64,000 nucleotides of DNA from Zeaxanthinibacter enoshimensis (GTDB taxonomy: Bacteria > Bacteroidota > Bacteroidia > Flavobacteriales > Flavobacteriaceae), in NCBI RefSeq assembly GCF_004362865.1, contig NZ_SNYI01000001.1, positions 1,054,001 to 1,118,000 on the forward strand, given 5' to 3'. Of this stretch, positions 45,051-53,055 are shown piece by piece. A program made the position numbers and the translations under genes. The stretch's first letter is position 1, and each line of letters begins with the position of its first letter. The notes under the pieces were generated by a model. That model did no database searches, was not told where the DNA came from, and worked only from the letters and a program-made list of their open reading frames with translations.

Positions 45051-45690
45051 GCTCTTCATTTTTGTAATGGCTACAGTTTTACTGTTTGCCTGTAAAGAAG
45101 GTCACGGCACCCCTATCACCCACATATATGTCTCCGAACAGGGGCTGCGCATACCGGGCACAGCCAATGATACCTTGCTCGCAGACCCGGAGTCATCAGT
45201 TATTGCATGGAAGGGAACCAAGATGTTCGGACTTAAAAGTCATTCCGGCATTATACAATTGCAGCAGGGTTACCTGGTTGTAAAAGATAACAGGCCTGTG
45301 AGCGGTACTTTTACGGTAGATATGGAGACCATAGAGGTTACGGATATCCCTGACACCGATCCCATCCCCAAACGGGGGCTTGAAAATCACCTGAAGGACC
45401 CGGATTTCTTTGATGTGGTACGCTTTTTCAGGGCTCATTTGGAGATCAGTTCTGTACAACCCTCCACGGGCGGTCATTTATCTTTTTCCGGTTTGCTTAC
45501 TATGAGGGGCATCACGCACCCGGTCGAATTCCATGGTCTGTATGCAGATGGTCAGCTGAAAGCCCTCCTGCAATTTGACAGGTTCCGTTGGGATATCGCA
45601 TACCAGGGAAGCTGGGCAAACCGCAGCCTGATAGACAGGGAGGTAGAACTCAGTGTCACCCTGGTATTCCGTCCGGAGGGGGCATTGTAA
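45043..45690 (+). CDS. YceI-family lipoprotein
   Basis: 215 residues with a lipobox LFAC (Cys 17). The YceI lipocalin-like domain (about 50-215) is recognised from SSVIAWKGTKMFGLKSHSG, the NHLKDPDFFDV segment and GLLTMRGITHPVEF. YceI proteins bind isoprenoid-quinone-like lipids in the periplasm. The ATG at 45043 overlaps the end of the dioxygenase-like gene by 8 bp. Together they suggest handling of a quinone-like or aromatic lipid, which is inference. Confidence 0.92.
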   Translation: MNKLFIFVMATVLLFACKEGHGTPITHIYVSEQGLRIPGTANDTLLADPESSVIAWKGTKMFGLKSHSGIIQLQQGYLVVKDNRPVSGTFTVDMETIEVTDIPDTDPIPKRGLENHLKDPDFFDVVRFFRAHLEISSVQPSTGGHLSFSGLLTMRGITHPVEFHGLYADGQLKALLQFDRFRWDIAYQGSWANRSLIDREVELSVTLVFRPEGAL

Positions 45691-45736
45691 TCCCGAAAAT
45701 TGGAATCTTAAGACTCCGACCCTGATTCCTCAGAGC

Positions 45737-45753
45737 CGGGGTTCTTAACCCCG
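45737..45753. other. perfect short hairpin downstream of YceI
   Basis: CGGGGTT-CTT-AACCCCG is a perfect 7-bp inverted repeat in the 207-bp gap between convergent genes. It lacks a T tract on either side, so it is a weak terminator candidate at best. Confidence 0.4.
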
Positions 45754-45897
45754 CCCCCACTCACAAGGTAATAACTGGCCCTGCAGGAAACATGCATTGT
45801 ATTTTCCAGGGGGGCGGGATGATGGCGGTGAGAAATATAATAAACACCAGCCTGTGATCCTCCCATCAGCAAAAGCGTGGAAGTGGTAACGACGGTA

Positions 45898-47313
45898 CTA
45901 CTCCATCTCCTCGATGGCCTGCAGGGCAGTTCTTAACCCGGGCCGGATCTCCAGTGCTTTCTTATAGGCTTCTATCGATTCCTCAATATTACCCTGGGCC
46001 CGGAGTCCTTCCCCGTAACTATCCCACACGTTTGCCACTTCAGGAAAGAGCCGGGTATTCAGTTGGAATACCTCCACTGCCTTATCGGTTTCTCCTTCCT
46101 CCAGCAGTGTATAACCGATCTGGTTCAGGATCATGTCTTTTGGATCCTGGGGGTGGAAATTCCTGGTAAGCGATTCCCAGTTCTCCCGGATATATCCTTC
46201 TCCATGTGATGTATAAGCGGAATATACCGCCTGTACGGCAGGCAGTGATGGTTGCTCCGGTTGCTGCCCGCGGATAATGGCGAGGATACCGGCCCCGAGG
46301 TTTTCTGCTACCACCTCGTCCGCATTAGCAAAGATGATCACAGATACCTGGTCACGCAGGATCTCGTAGTGGACGGTATTTGATCCTTCGAAACCCCCGG
46401 CATGTACCATGGCACCCCCGCTGTTCATATGCTCCTGGTAAAAGGCATGGCGCTCATCCAGCTGCCGGGTCTCTTTATCCCATAGTTTAGTGCCGTAGTG
46501 GTATTCCCTGAAAAAATGCAGCATGTCTTCCGTGGTCGAATAGAAACCTCCATCCGGTTTGGGTTTCTCCATAAAGTGATCGTTGTTTTTCAGTTCTCCC
46601 TTCATGGTCTTATAGTAGCCCGTAGCCCTGTTTGGGACATCGTACTTCCGGGTCAGGTAGGTGTTCTTCATTCCCAGGGGATCGGTGATTCTTTCTTTGA
46701 TCACCTCGTAATAGGACTTCCCGGTCACCGCCTCGATGATCTTTCCCAGTACTACGTAACCCGAGTTGCTGTAGGACTGTTCGGTACCCGGTTCAAATTC
46801 GAGCGGTTGCTGCTGTACCACTTCAATGGCCTTGTCTATTCCCTTTTCCTCGTAAGGCAGATCCCAGTAAGCAGGGATATGGTACCCGGGTAAGCCGGAA
46901 CGATGTTCCAGTAACATTCCTACGGTGACCTTCTCAGCAACTTCCTGCGGGAACCCCTCGACAAATTTGCCCAGCTTGTCATCGAGGGCCAGTTTTCCTT
47001 CACTGACCAATTGCAGGACTGCCACCTTAGTAAAGGCCTTGTTCATACTACCTATATCAAACCGGGAATCCACGGTGTTCGGAATATTCTTTTCCCGGTT
47101 CGCCAGGCCGAAGGCTTTATGGTATACTGCTTCGCCATGATCGGCAACCAGGACCACCCCGGAAAATATATCGAGATCAACATAAGCCTGCACCAGGGAA
47201 TCTACCCTGGACTCGAATTGCGCTATACCAAGTACGGTCGAATTTTTCTCCGGCTGGCTGTTGCAGGCAGAGATAAACATTAAACAGATGGGAAGAAGGT
47301 GTGATAATTTCAT
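45898..47313 (-). CDS. serine hydrolase (class C beta-lactamase fold) with TPR tail
   Basis: 471 residues from ATG 47313; lipobox ISAC (Cys 17). The beta-lactamase/DD-peptidase-like domain has SxxK at S89-K92 (GSMNK), YSN at 182-184 (SYSNSGY) and a third motif HAGG in place of KTG. The last 90 residues form tetratricopeptide repeats (DKAVEVFQLNTRLFPE, EESIEAYKKALEIRPG). Such proteins are usually esterases or D-amino-acid peptidases rather than true beta-lactamases. Substrate unknown. Confidence 0.9.
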   Translation of the reverse strand: MKLSHLLPICLMFISACNSQPEKNSTVLGIAQFESRVDSLVQAYVDLDIFSGVVLVADHGEAVYHKAFGLANREKNIPNTVDSRFDIGSMNKAFTKVAVLQLVSEGKLALDDKLGKFVEGFPQEVAEKVTVGMLLEHRSGLPGYHIPAYWDLPYEEKGIDKAIEVVQQQPLEFEPGTEQSYSNSGYVVLGKIIEAVTGKSYYEVIKERITDPLGMKNTYLTRKYDVPNRATGYYKTMKGELKNNDHFMEKPKPDGGFYSTTEDMLHFFREYHYGTKLWDKETRQLDERHAFYQEHMNSGGAMVHAGGFEGSNTVHYEILRDQVSVIIFANADEVVAENLGAGILAIIRGQQPEQPSLPAVQAVYSAYTSHGEGYIRENWESLTRNFHPQDPKDMILNQIGYTLLEEGETDKAVEVFQLNTRLFPEVANVWDSYGEGLRAQGNIEESIEAYKKALEIRPGLRTALQAIEEME

Positions 47314-47505
47314 GATCGTGTAATTTTGAATATCAAGGTAAGCCACATTTTAACGTCCCGGGGAACTTTGGTATCAACGGGGGCAGAAATGGGATAAAAG
47401 CCCGGTTTTGGAAGATTTGAGCCAGAGATAATGCGTTCATCACAGGAATTAAGGGGTTGCTCACAAAAAACGGGTAAGCGGGCAACAATTCGCTATTTTT
47501 ATTCC

Positions 47506-48540
47506 ATGCACTGGTCTAAAAAGGAGATAATCCTGAACCTTATTTTCTGGCTGAGCACCGGTTGGCTCATTCTCAGCGGGTACTCCATTCAGTCCCAGGA
47601 AATAGAGCTGATCAACGGGGTTGAGACTACCCGGGTATTCCGGAGCCAGTCACTTTTGCTCCAGCTCGCCGTGCAACTGGCCATTTCCGTTTTCCTGTTC
47701 TACGGGCAATTATATAATATGGTTGGCTTAGGCCGAAGGGCGAAGGGAGACCGAATAATTTGGGTGTCGCTGGCCCTGCTGCTGCTGGCATTCGGAATGG
47801 CTCACCTGGCGGGGTTTCTATCCCTTTCCGGGAACAGGCTGCCCCTGCCCGGTAATATCCGCTTTGGTATCCCCGTATTCTATATGGCGGCAGCAACGGC
47901 TTACGGGGCGGCTAAGGCCTGGTGGCGATCCGAACAACGACGCAAAGAACTGGAACTGGATAAACGTAAAGCCGAGCTCGAGTTACTGCGGAACCAGTTG
48001 CAGCCTCATTTTCTTTTTAACGCCCTGAATAACCTGCTGGCCCTGGTAGACCAGGATCGGGATCCGAAACTGGCCCTGGCTTTTGAGAAATTGTCCTCCC
48101 TGCTGCGGTATGTAATTCATGTGCCCGAGTCCGGAACCCGGCCGGTGCAGGACGAGCTCGACTTTATCCGTAACTATGCCGCCCTGCAATGCATGCGGTT
48201 TGAAGAAGGGGAAGTGAATATTAACTGGGAGACCAGCGGGGATTGTGATTCTTTAACCCTGGAACCCGGGTTGTTGCTGCCCTTAGTAGAAAACGCCTTT
48301 AAATACGGTACTGCTCCGGAAGAGCAAAGCACCATTAAGATCACCTGCAGTTGCTGGAAAGAAAGATCTTTTAATTTTACCATCAGCAATCCTGTACACC
48401 CAGGGATATCAGTGGAAGGTACAGGGAAAGGACTGCAGGCTACCCGGCAGCGATTGGATCTGCTCTACCCAGGGAAGCATGAACTGCAGATAGTAAAGAA
48501 TGAACAGTTTACTGTGCGATTAACCATTCACGGGATATGA
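47506..48540 (+). CDS. LytS-type sensor histidine kinase
   Basis: 344 residues from ATG 47506. About four membrane segments fill residues 1-138; a short coiled coil leads to the His_kinase domain with phosphoacceptor H168 (NQLQPHFLFNALNNLL), the N-box LVENAFKYGT and the G-box GTGKGLQATRQRLDLLY. TATTTTTA just upstream is a near-match -7 box. It overlaps the response-regulator gene by 4 bp (ATGA), so the two are a coupled cognate pair. Confidence 0.93.
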   Translation: MHWSKKEIILNLIFWLSTGWLILSGYSIQSQEIELINGVETTRVFRSQSLLLQLAVQLAISVFLFYGQLYNMVGLGRRAKGDRIIWVSLALLLLAFGMAHLAGFLSLSGNRLPLPGNIRFGIPVFYMAAATAYGAAKAWWRSEQRRKELELDKRKAELELLRNQLQPHFLFNALNNLLALVDQDRDPKLALAFEKLSSLLRYVIHVPESGTRPVQDELDFIRNYAALQCMRFEEGEVNINWETSGDCDSLTLEPGLLLPLVENAFKYGTAPEEQSTIKITCSCWKERSFNFTISNPVHPGISVEGTGKGLQATRQRLDLLYPGKHELQIVKNEQFTVRLTIHGI

Positions 48541-49217
48541 AGACCATTATCGTTGATGATGAACCAAGGGCGATCGAGCTGCTGAGAAACTACCTGTCTC
48601 ATTTCAGTGATTTTAAACTCTGCGCTACTTTCCGCAACGGGCTAAAAGCGCTGGAGTACCTGTCAAAGGAAGGAGCAGACCTTGTTTTCCTGGATATCAA
48701 CATGCCACATATCAGCGGTATTTCCCTGGCCAGGATGATCCCTAAAGATACCCTGGTGGTCTTTACCACTGCTTATTCTGAATACGCGGTCGAAAGCTAC
48801 GAGGTTTCCGCGATCGACTACCTCCTGAAGCCTATCAGCATGGAGCGATTCAGCAAAACCATGGGTAAGATCCTGGAATCAGCTTCCCTGGCCAGTGGCG
48901 GAGCGGCGGATGAGGTCATCCTGGTAAAAAGCGGGCATGAAAAACACCGCATCCGTACCGATGAAATTCAGTACCTGGAAAAGGATGGGAATTACGTGAC
49001 CTATTACCTAAGCCACCGGAAGATCCTGGCCCGGGCCACCGCCGAAGAAACGCTGCATTTACTGCCGGATTATTTCAGCAGGGCCCATAAATCTTTTATT
49101 GTCAATACCCGGAAAGTATTGAGCTGGGATAAGGATGAACTGCAACTGGAAGGAGCAAGGATACCTATCGGGGCTTCCTACCGGCGGGCACTGCTCGAAA
49201 AACTTAAGGTTGGGTAA
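48537..49217 (+). CDS. LytTR-family response regulator
   Basis: 226 residues: receiver domain with D7-D8, phosphoacceptor D53 (FLDINMP) and YLLKPIS lysine, then a LytTR DNA-binding domain (about 128-226; HRIRTDEIQYLEKDGNYVTYY, FSRAHKSFIVNTRKV, IPIGASYRRALLEKL). Transcription regulator paired with the preceding kinase. Targets unknown; the closest candidates are the serine hydrolase (divergent) and the EamA transporter. Confidence 0.95.
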   Translation: MKTIIVDDEPRAIELLRNYLSHFSDFKLCATFRNGLKALEYLSKEGADLVFLDINMPHISGISLARMIPKDTLVVFTTAYSEYAVESYEVSAIDYLLKPISMERFSKTMGKILESASLASGGAADEVILVKSGHEKHRIRTDEIQYLEKDGNYVTYYLSHRKILARATAEETLHLLPDYFSRAHKSFIVNTRKVLSWDKDELQLEGARIPIGASYRRALLEKLKVG

Positions 49218-49289
49218 AACAGGTCTGCTTCCTTATACAAATGCAGGGATCACATTATACATTCTGAAGTTAAATCCTGGAAACCGGCT

Positions 49290-50174
49290 TTAAACCCTTG
49301 CTTCGGCAAGTACATTCCGGTTGGGCAGTAATACCCCGGTAAGGATGATACAGACCCCGACCCATTGCCAGGCGCTGACCGGTTCGGACAGCAGCAGCAT
49401 GGAAAACAGCACCGCCACCGGCAATTCGACCGCGCTCAGGATAGATGTGAGTCCCACCCCGATAAGGGGTACACCAAGGGCGAAGAAAAGTGGGGGGATG
49501 ATGGTGCCGAATAAGGCCAGGGGAACCCCGTAGTACAGCAGCCCATCGGTCAGGGCACCATCCCAGAGGAATTCCGGGGTATAGACAGCGAAGATAAGCA
49601 AGGTGGCCCCTGTCATCATCCACTTACTTTTAGGAACGGCAGGCACGTCCGTGGCTACCCGGCCATTGATCCAGATAAAGGCACTGTAAGAAATTGCAGC
49701 GAGGAATCCGTAGATAGTTCCCCAGAAATTAAAACTTTCCGGTCTTACCCCTGCCACCAGGGCAGTACCTCCCAGTAACAATACCAAGGCAATTAGTTTG
49801 ATCCCGGAAGGGAATTCACGGTTGGCAATGGCTTCGGCCAGGATCCCGATCCAGGTAAACTGGAACAGCAGTAAGATCCCCAGTGAAGCCGGGATAAATT
49901 CCACCGCCTGGTAATAAAACATACTGGTCAGGCCAATAGGAAGTCCCAGTAACATCAATTTTACTGCTTTTTTGACCTTTAAGGGCTTGCGCTCCGATCT
50001 TTTTCGCGCGGCGCTTTGAGAAAGGGAAACGATCCAGAAGAACAACATCCCGATCAAAGCCTGCACCCCGGTAACATCGCTTACAGTATAGCCTGCGCCA
50101 TAGGCTAGTTTAACGATGGGGGACAGCACGCCGTAACAGCAGGCTGCAATAAAGATCAGGAGGATTCCTCGCAT
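49290..50174 (-). CDS. EamA (DMT superfamily) transporter
   Basis: 294 residues with ten membrane segments in two EamA halves (about 1-140 and 150-290; VTGVQALIGMLFFWIVSLSQ and LTSILSAVELPVAVLFSMLL, VGVCIILTGVLL in outline). Drug/metabolite exporters of this group move amino acids, purines or similar small molecules; the substrate cannot be read. A composite repeat island begins 37 bp upstream of its start codon. Confidence 0.92.
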   Translation of the reverse strand: MRGILLIFIAACCYGVLSPIVKLAYGAGYTVSDVTGVQALIGMLFFWIVSLSQSAARKRSERKPLKVKKAVKLMLLGLPIGLTSMFYYQAVEFIPASLGILLLFQFTWIGILAEAIANREFPSGIKLIALVLLLGGTALVAGVRPESFNFWGTIYGFLAAISYSAFIWINGRVATDVPAVPKSKWMMTGATLLIFAVYTPEFLWDGALTDGLLYYGVPLALFGTIIPPLFFALGVPLIGVGLTSILSAVELPVAVLFSMLLLSEPVSAWQWVGVCIILTGVLLPNRNVLAEARV

Positions 50175-50374
50175 GGGTAAAATTTTTGTGGCGGCAAAGA
50201 TAGGGGAAATAGTTTGAGGTTCGAGGTTTGAGGTTCGAGGTTTGCCGTTGGGGGGAGGTTAACTTTCACGATTCCGATATACCCGGATACCCGTATGCGA
50301 ATGTAGCCGGATTACCAACGGTATCCCTGAGTGCCCGTGTGCCGGTTTGAAGTTTTAGCCGTATCACGGCATCA

Positions 50375-50403
50375 CCCGCCCGAACGACGTTCAGTCGGGC
50401 GGG
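50375..50403. repeat. GC palindrome P7
   Basis: CCCGCCCGA/TCGGGCGGG arms around ACGACGTTCAG; same core as P3. It lies inside the first 220-bp unit, flanked by CATCAC and CTGTATCAC. Confidence 0.88.
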
Positions 50404-50594
50404 CTGTATCACTGTTTCACCTCTCAAATAGGTTTGAGGTTCGAGGTTTGAGGTTCGAGGTTTGCCGTTGGGGGGAGGTTAACTTTCACGATTCCGATAT
50501 ACCCGGATACCCGTATGCGAATGTAGCCGGATTACCAACAGTATCCCTGAGTGCCCGTGTGCCGGTTTGAAGTTTTAGCCGTATCACGGCATCA

Positions 50595-50623
50595 CCCGCC
50601 CGAACGACGTTCAGTCGGGCGGG
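50595..50623. repeat. GC palindrome P8
   Basis: Exact copy of P7 carried by the second 220-bp unit. Confidence 0.88.
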
Positions 50624-51021
50624 CTGTATCACTGTTTCACCCCTCAAATAGGTTTGAGGTTCGAGGTTCAAGGCGTGCTTGGGGATGTTAATTTGAGGGT
50701 TCTGTGTTCACGGTTCGCGGCCTGCCTGCGGCATGTAAATTTGCGGTTTGCGGTTCGCTACACCGTTCTGGGATGCCTAGGTTGTATCAGTGATATCAAC
50801 ACCTTGTCACCTTTGTCACATTTGTCCCTCTCTGTCACTTTGTACCTATGTACCTGTGTAACCGAGGAGATCGAGGTTCGAAGTTCGAGGTCTGACAAGG
50901 GGAGGTAATCTTGAGGCTTCTGCGAAACTATAGAACCTGATGCTGGAAACAAAGCAGTAATGTCATTACGGTTTTTACAATAACCCGGGGTGTCTTAAAT
51001 TGCATTCTCAATTAGATACAG

Positions 51022-51498
51022 ATGAATACCCCAGAGATAATGATCACGGCTTTCGGGCCCGAGTACCGGGCAGCATTCCGGGAACTCAACGAAGCCTGGA
51101 TCAGGCAGTATTTCAGGATCGAGGAATCTGACCGCAAAGCTTTGAACGATCCGGAAGGTTATATACTCGACAAAGGCGGGTTTATCCTTGTAGCCCTGCA
51201 AGGGAAGGCTGTGGCGGGAGTGTGCGCGATGATCCGAATGCAGGAGGAACCTTTGACTTTTGAGCTCGCCAAGATGGCCGTAGCGCCATCCACCCAGGGG
51301 AAAGGCGTGGGATATACCCTAGGCAAGGCCGTGATCGAAGAAGCGCGCCACAGAGGCGCCAAGAAAGTATACCTTGAAAGTAATACGAAGTTGGTTCCTG
51401 CCATTTCCTTGTATCGGAAACTGGGATTCAGCGAAACCAAGGGATATACCTCGCCCTATGAACGCTGTAATATCCAGATGGAGCTTGTTTTGAGATAA
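51022..51498 (+). CDS. GNAT N-acetyltransferase
   Basis: 158 residues with the GNAT acetyl-CoA motif (KMAVAPSTQGKGVGYTLGKAVIEEA; Q/RxxGxG form QGKGVG) and the later LYRKLGF. The N-terminus (FRELNEAWIRQYF) resembles small-molecule acetyltransferases of the PA4866/YhbS type. Substrate unknown. Its upstream region is repeat island E5, and a heptamer array follows 25 bp after the stop. Confidence 0.92.
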   Translation: MNTPEIMITAFGPEYRAAFRELNEAWIRQYFRIEESDRKALNDPEGYILDKGGFILVALQGKAVAGVCAMIRMQEEPLTFELAKMAVAPSTQGKGVGYTLGKAVIEEARHRGAKKVYLESNTKLVPAISLYRKLGFSETKGYTSPYERCNIQMELVLR

Positions 51499-51523
51499 GC
51501 GTGCAGTCACACAGCTTATGTGC

Positions 51524-51607
51524 CGAACTGCGAACTGCGAACTGCGAACTGCGAACTGCGAACCGCAAACCGCAAACTTCAAACCTCAAACCTCAAACCT
51601 CGAACCT
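51524..51607 (-). repeat. pure heptamer array, 12 units (copy E6)
   Basis: Twelve consecutive 7-mers without a phase slip: CGAACTG five times, CGAACCG, CAAACCG, CAAACTT, CAAACCT three times, CGAACCT. On the minus strand this is GTTYGMR, so the array is in sense orientation downstream of the DUF5602-like gene. Variants are grouped, a gradient expected from slippage or unequal exchange. Because 7 is not a multiple of 3, the open frames running through it are artefacts. Confidence 0.95.
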
Positions 51608-51636
51608 GCGTGCCTCTGGCAGGCCTCAAACCACTA

Positions 51637-51687
51637 AACCCCCCATCCCGGATCCCTCCCCCGAAGGATCGTTCAATGAGGGGTTGT
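51637..51687 (+). terminator. possible terminator after GNAT gene
   Basis: AACCCC...GGGGTT stem with an inner GATCC/GGATC hairpin is followed by GTTTT. It lies between two convergent genes. The T tract is short, so this is uncertain. Confidence 0.4.
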
Positions 51688-51718
51688 TTTGATGGCCGGG
51701 CGGACCCGTCCATGCACT

Positions 51719-52516
51719 CTAATTATTGATCGCGGTGCCTACCTGGTAACTGAGGTTCTCCAGTGCCAGTTCGTAGAGGCCGGAATCTTCGTCATAAAAT
51801 ATAATATAGGAGTCAGGGTAGTATCCCGTTTTTTGCCATTCGGCCGGGGTTCTTATATCCTGGGTTATATCCACATTGGCATCCAGGGTACTTACGGTGA
51901 CCATGGGTTCCAGGAAATTGATCTCTGCATCGTATTTACCGTAAATAAAAGTATGGGTAAAGGGCCCTGTGCCGGCGATCTCCGGAGAACGCAGGTCAAT
52001 GATATGGGCTCCCATGCGCGGCACTCCACCTTCTGTCTCCAGGTAATCCTCGGCCAGGTAACGGGCCGGAAGTGCCTCATTGAATTTAGCAGTCTCATCA
52101 GGGGTAATCGCATCTCTTTCTGCCATGCTGATAAAGTAAAAATGGAAGTCGAAATGCGGCACATCATACACCCCCTCGGGTTCATGTCCGTGTTCGTTCC
52201 AGTCCATTGTAATATGGTCATAGGGCGCAACTGCTATCTCAGCAGGTAATGGGAGTACAAATTCGTTCCCGTGGGGTGAACCTGTGGGTAAACCCTCCAG
52301 GGCTTCGGCATCAAATTGTATCCCGATGGAAAGCGGGCGTTTTTGTTTATCGGTCCTTATAAAACTCCAGGCTTTCCCGTTACCGATATTAATCGCACTG
52401 CCTTTGTATACAGAAAATTCAGGATCCGGGCCGGGCCCGGGGTTGCTGGGGTCGTCATCACTGGTACACGCAAGGGTCAGGAAGAGTACGAAAAGCAACG
52501 ACATTAAATATTTCAT
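51719..52516 (-). CDS. DUF5602 (TTHB210-like) lipoprotein
   Basis: 265 residues, lipobox TLAC (Cys 17). The domain begins YKGSAINIGNGKAWSFIR and contains a histidine-rich stretch (MDWNEHGHEP, VPHFDFHFYFIS) that looks like a metal site, and later PRMGAHIIDLRSPE and FTHTFIYGKYD. The pattern matches the DUF5602/TTHB210-like family, of unknown function. It is the second gene of a minus-strand pair after the cupin gene (13 bp between them) and so shares the TetR-controlled promoter. Confidence 0.8.
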   Translation of the reverse strand: MKYLMSLLFVLFLTLACTSDDDPSNPGPGPDPEFSVYKGSAINIGNGKAWSFIRTDKQKRPLSIGIQFDAEALEGLPTGSPHGNEFVLPLPAEIAVAPYDHITMDWNEHGHEPEGVYDVPHFDFHFYFISMAERDAITPDETAKFNEALPARYLAEDYLETEGGVPRMGAHIIDLRSPEIAGTGPFTHTFIYGKYDAEINFLEPMVTVSTLDANVDITQDIRTPAEWQKTGYYPDSYIIFYDEDSGLYELALENLSYQVGTAINN

Positions 52517-52529
52517 AGTATGATCAGGA

Positions 52530-52982
52530 TTAAGTAGAAGAAGCCGGTTGGGGAGCGAGGTGCATGTCGTAATGACTACATTTTTCTATCACTGCCCGGA
52601 TAACTTCGGGTTTTGCCGAACGTTCTACGGCACCCTCTTCATTCTGGGGCACCCCGAAAGCTTCAAAAAATGAGAGAAACCCTTTCGGGCTGTGTAGGTT
52701 CAACCAGCGGCAAGCTTTGTCGCCGGAGTTAGAAAAGGTATGAACGGTTCCGGGGGTTATATCAATAGATTCCCCTGCCTTTAATCGCTGTACTTTCCCG
52801 TTTACCATGAAGTCCATTTGTCCCTCCAGGACAAAGAATACTTCATTGTACTTGTCATGGTGGTGCGGTGGTGGACCGGGAACACCTTTAGGTGTTTCTC
52901 CCACTACCATATCGTAATCTCCTGATGGTTGGTGCGGTTCCACCTTGTGGCCCAACACCCAGTATGCATTTTCCTGTTTCAT
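52530..52982 (-). CDS. cupin-domain protein
   Basis: 150 residues, a single cupin barrel. Motif 1 is GVPGPPPHHHDKYNEVFFVLEG, read here as His-His plus Glu metal ligands (shown in two parts), and motif 2 is PGTVHTFSN. Proteins of this kind bind metal and act as small dioxygenases, isomerases or sensors. The gene is divergent from a TetR regulator, and a 15-bp operator lies 5 bp upstream of its start codon, so repression by that TetR is very likely. Confidence 0.9.
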   Translation of the reverse strand: MKQENAYWVLGHKVEPHQPSGDYDMVVGETPKGVPGPPPHHHDKYNEVFFVLEGQMDFMVNGKVQRLKAGESIDITPGTVHTFSNSGDKACRWLNLHSPKGFLSFFEAFGVPQNEEGAVERSAKPEVIRAVIEKCSHYDMHLAPQPASST

Positions 52983-52987
52983 TCGTA

Positions 52988-53002
52988 AGACATTTGTCTC
53001 AT
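52988..53002. promoter_or_regulatory. TetR operator O1 (cupin side)
   Basis: AGACATTTGTCTCAT contains the inverted repeat AGACA-TT-TGTCT. It is identical to O2 and lies 5 bp upstream of the cupin start codon, where bound regulator would block the cupin/DUF5602 transcript. Confidence 0.8.
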
Positions 53003-53039
53003 AAAAGTATATTTTATTTTTGATTAGAACAAATTATTT

Positions 53040-53055
53040 GAGACATTTGTCTCAT
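53040..53055. promoter_or_regulatory. TetR operator O2 (tetR side)
   Basis: GAGACA-TT-TGTCTC is a perfect 6-bp inverted repeat that touches the tetR start codon, consistent with autoregulation. O1 and O2 share an identical 15-mer and are 53 bp apart, about five helical turns, so two dimers would face the same side of the DNA. Confidence 0.85.

Larger units (their letters stand above)
50212..50651 (+). repeat. 220-bp tandem duplication
   Basis: Bases 50212-50431 and 50432-50651 are the same 220-bp unit with only two differences (G50320/A50540 and T50422/C50642), 99% identity. A third copy starts at 50652 and diverges after about 18 bases. Each unit contains five heptamers, a unique AACTTTCACGATTCC stretch and palindrome P7/P8. 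The near-identity points to recent duplication, and the copy number is likely to vary. Confidence 0.97.
50212..50960 (+). repeat. composite microsatellite island, copy E5
   Basis: It fills most of the 847-bp gap between divergent genes and holds no credible gene. It begins with five heptamers (50212-50246), repeated 220 bp later, then a third partial start (50652-50672). The CAGT-type block is replaced by diverged GGTTCGCGG-like units. A 9-mer block (CTTGTCACC, TTTGTCACA, TTTGTCCCT; about 50803-50840), CTATGTAC 8-mers (about 50843-50860) and two last heptamers (50876-50889) follow. Module order agrees with E1 and E3. Confidence 0.88.

Noticed and set aside
45898-47313. Antibiotic-resistance beta-lactamase
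   Set aside because: The third motif is HAGG and a TPR tail follows; this pattern fits general serine hydrolases rather than AmpC-type enzymes.
50212-50260. tRNA T-loop-like GGTTCGA motifs
   Set aside because: GGTTCGA arises from the heptamer unit; no acceptor stem, D-arm or anticodon arm can be built around it.
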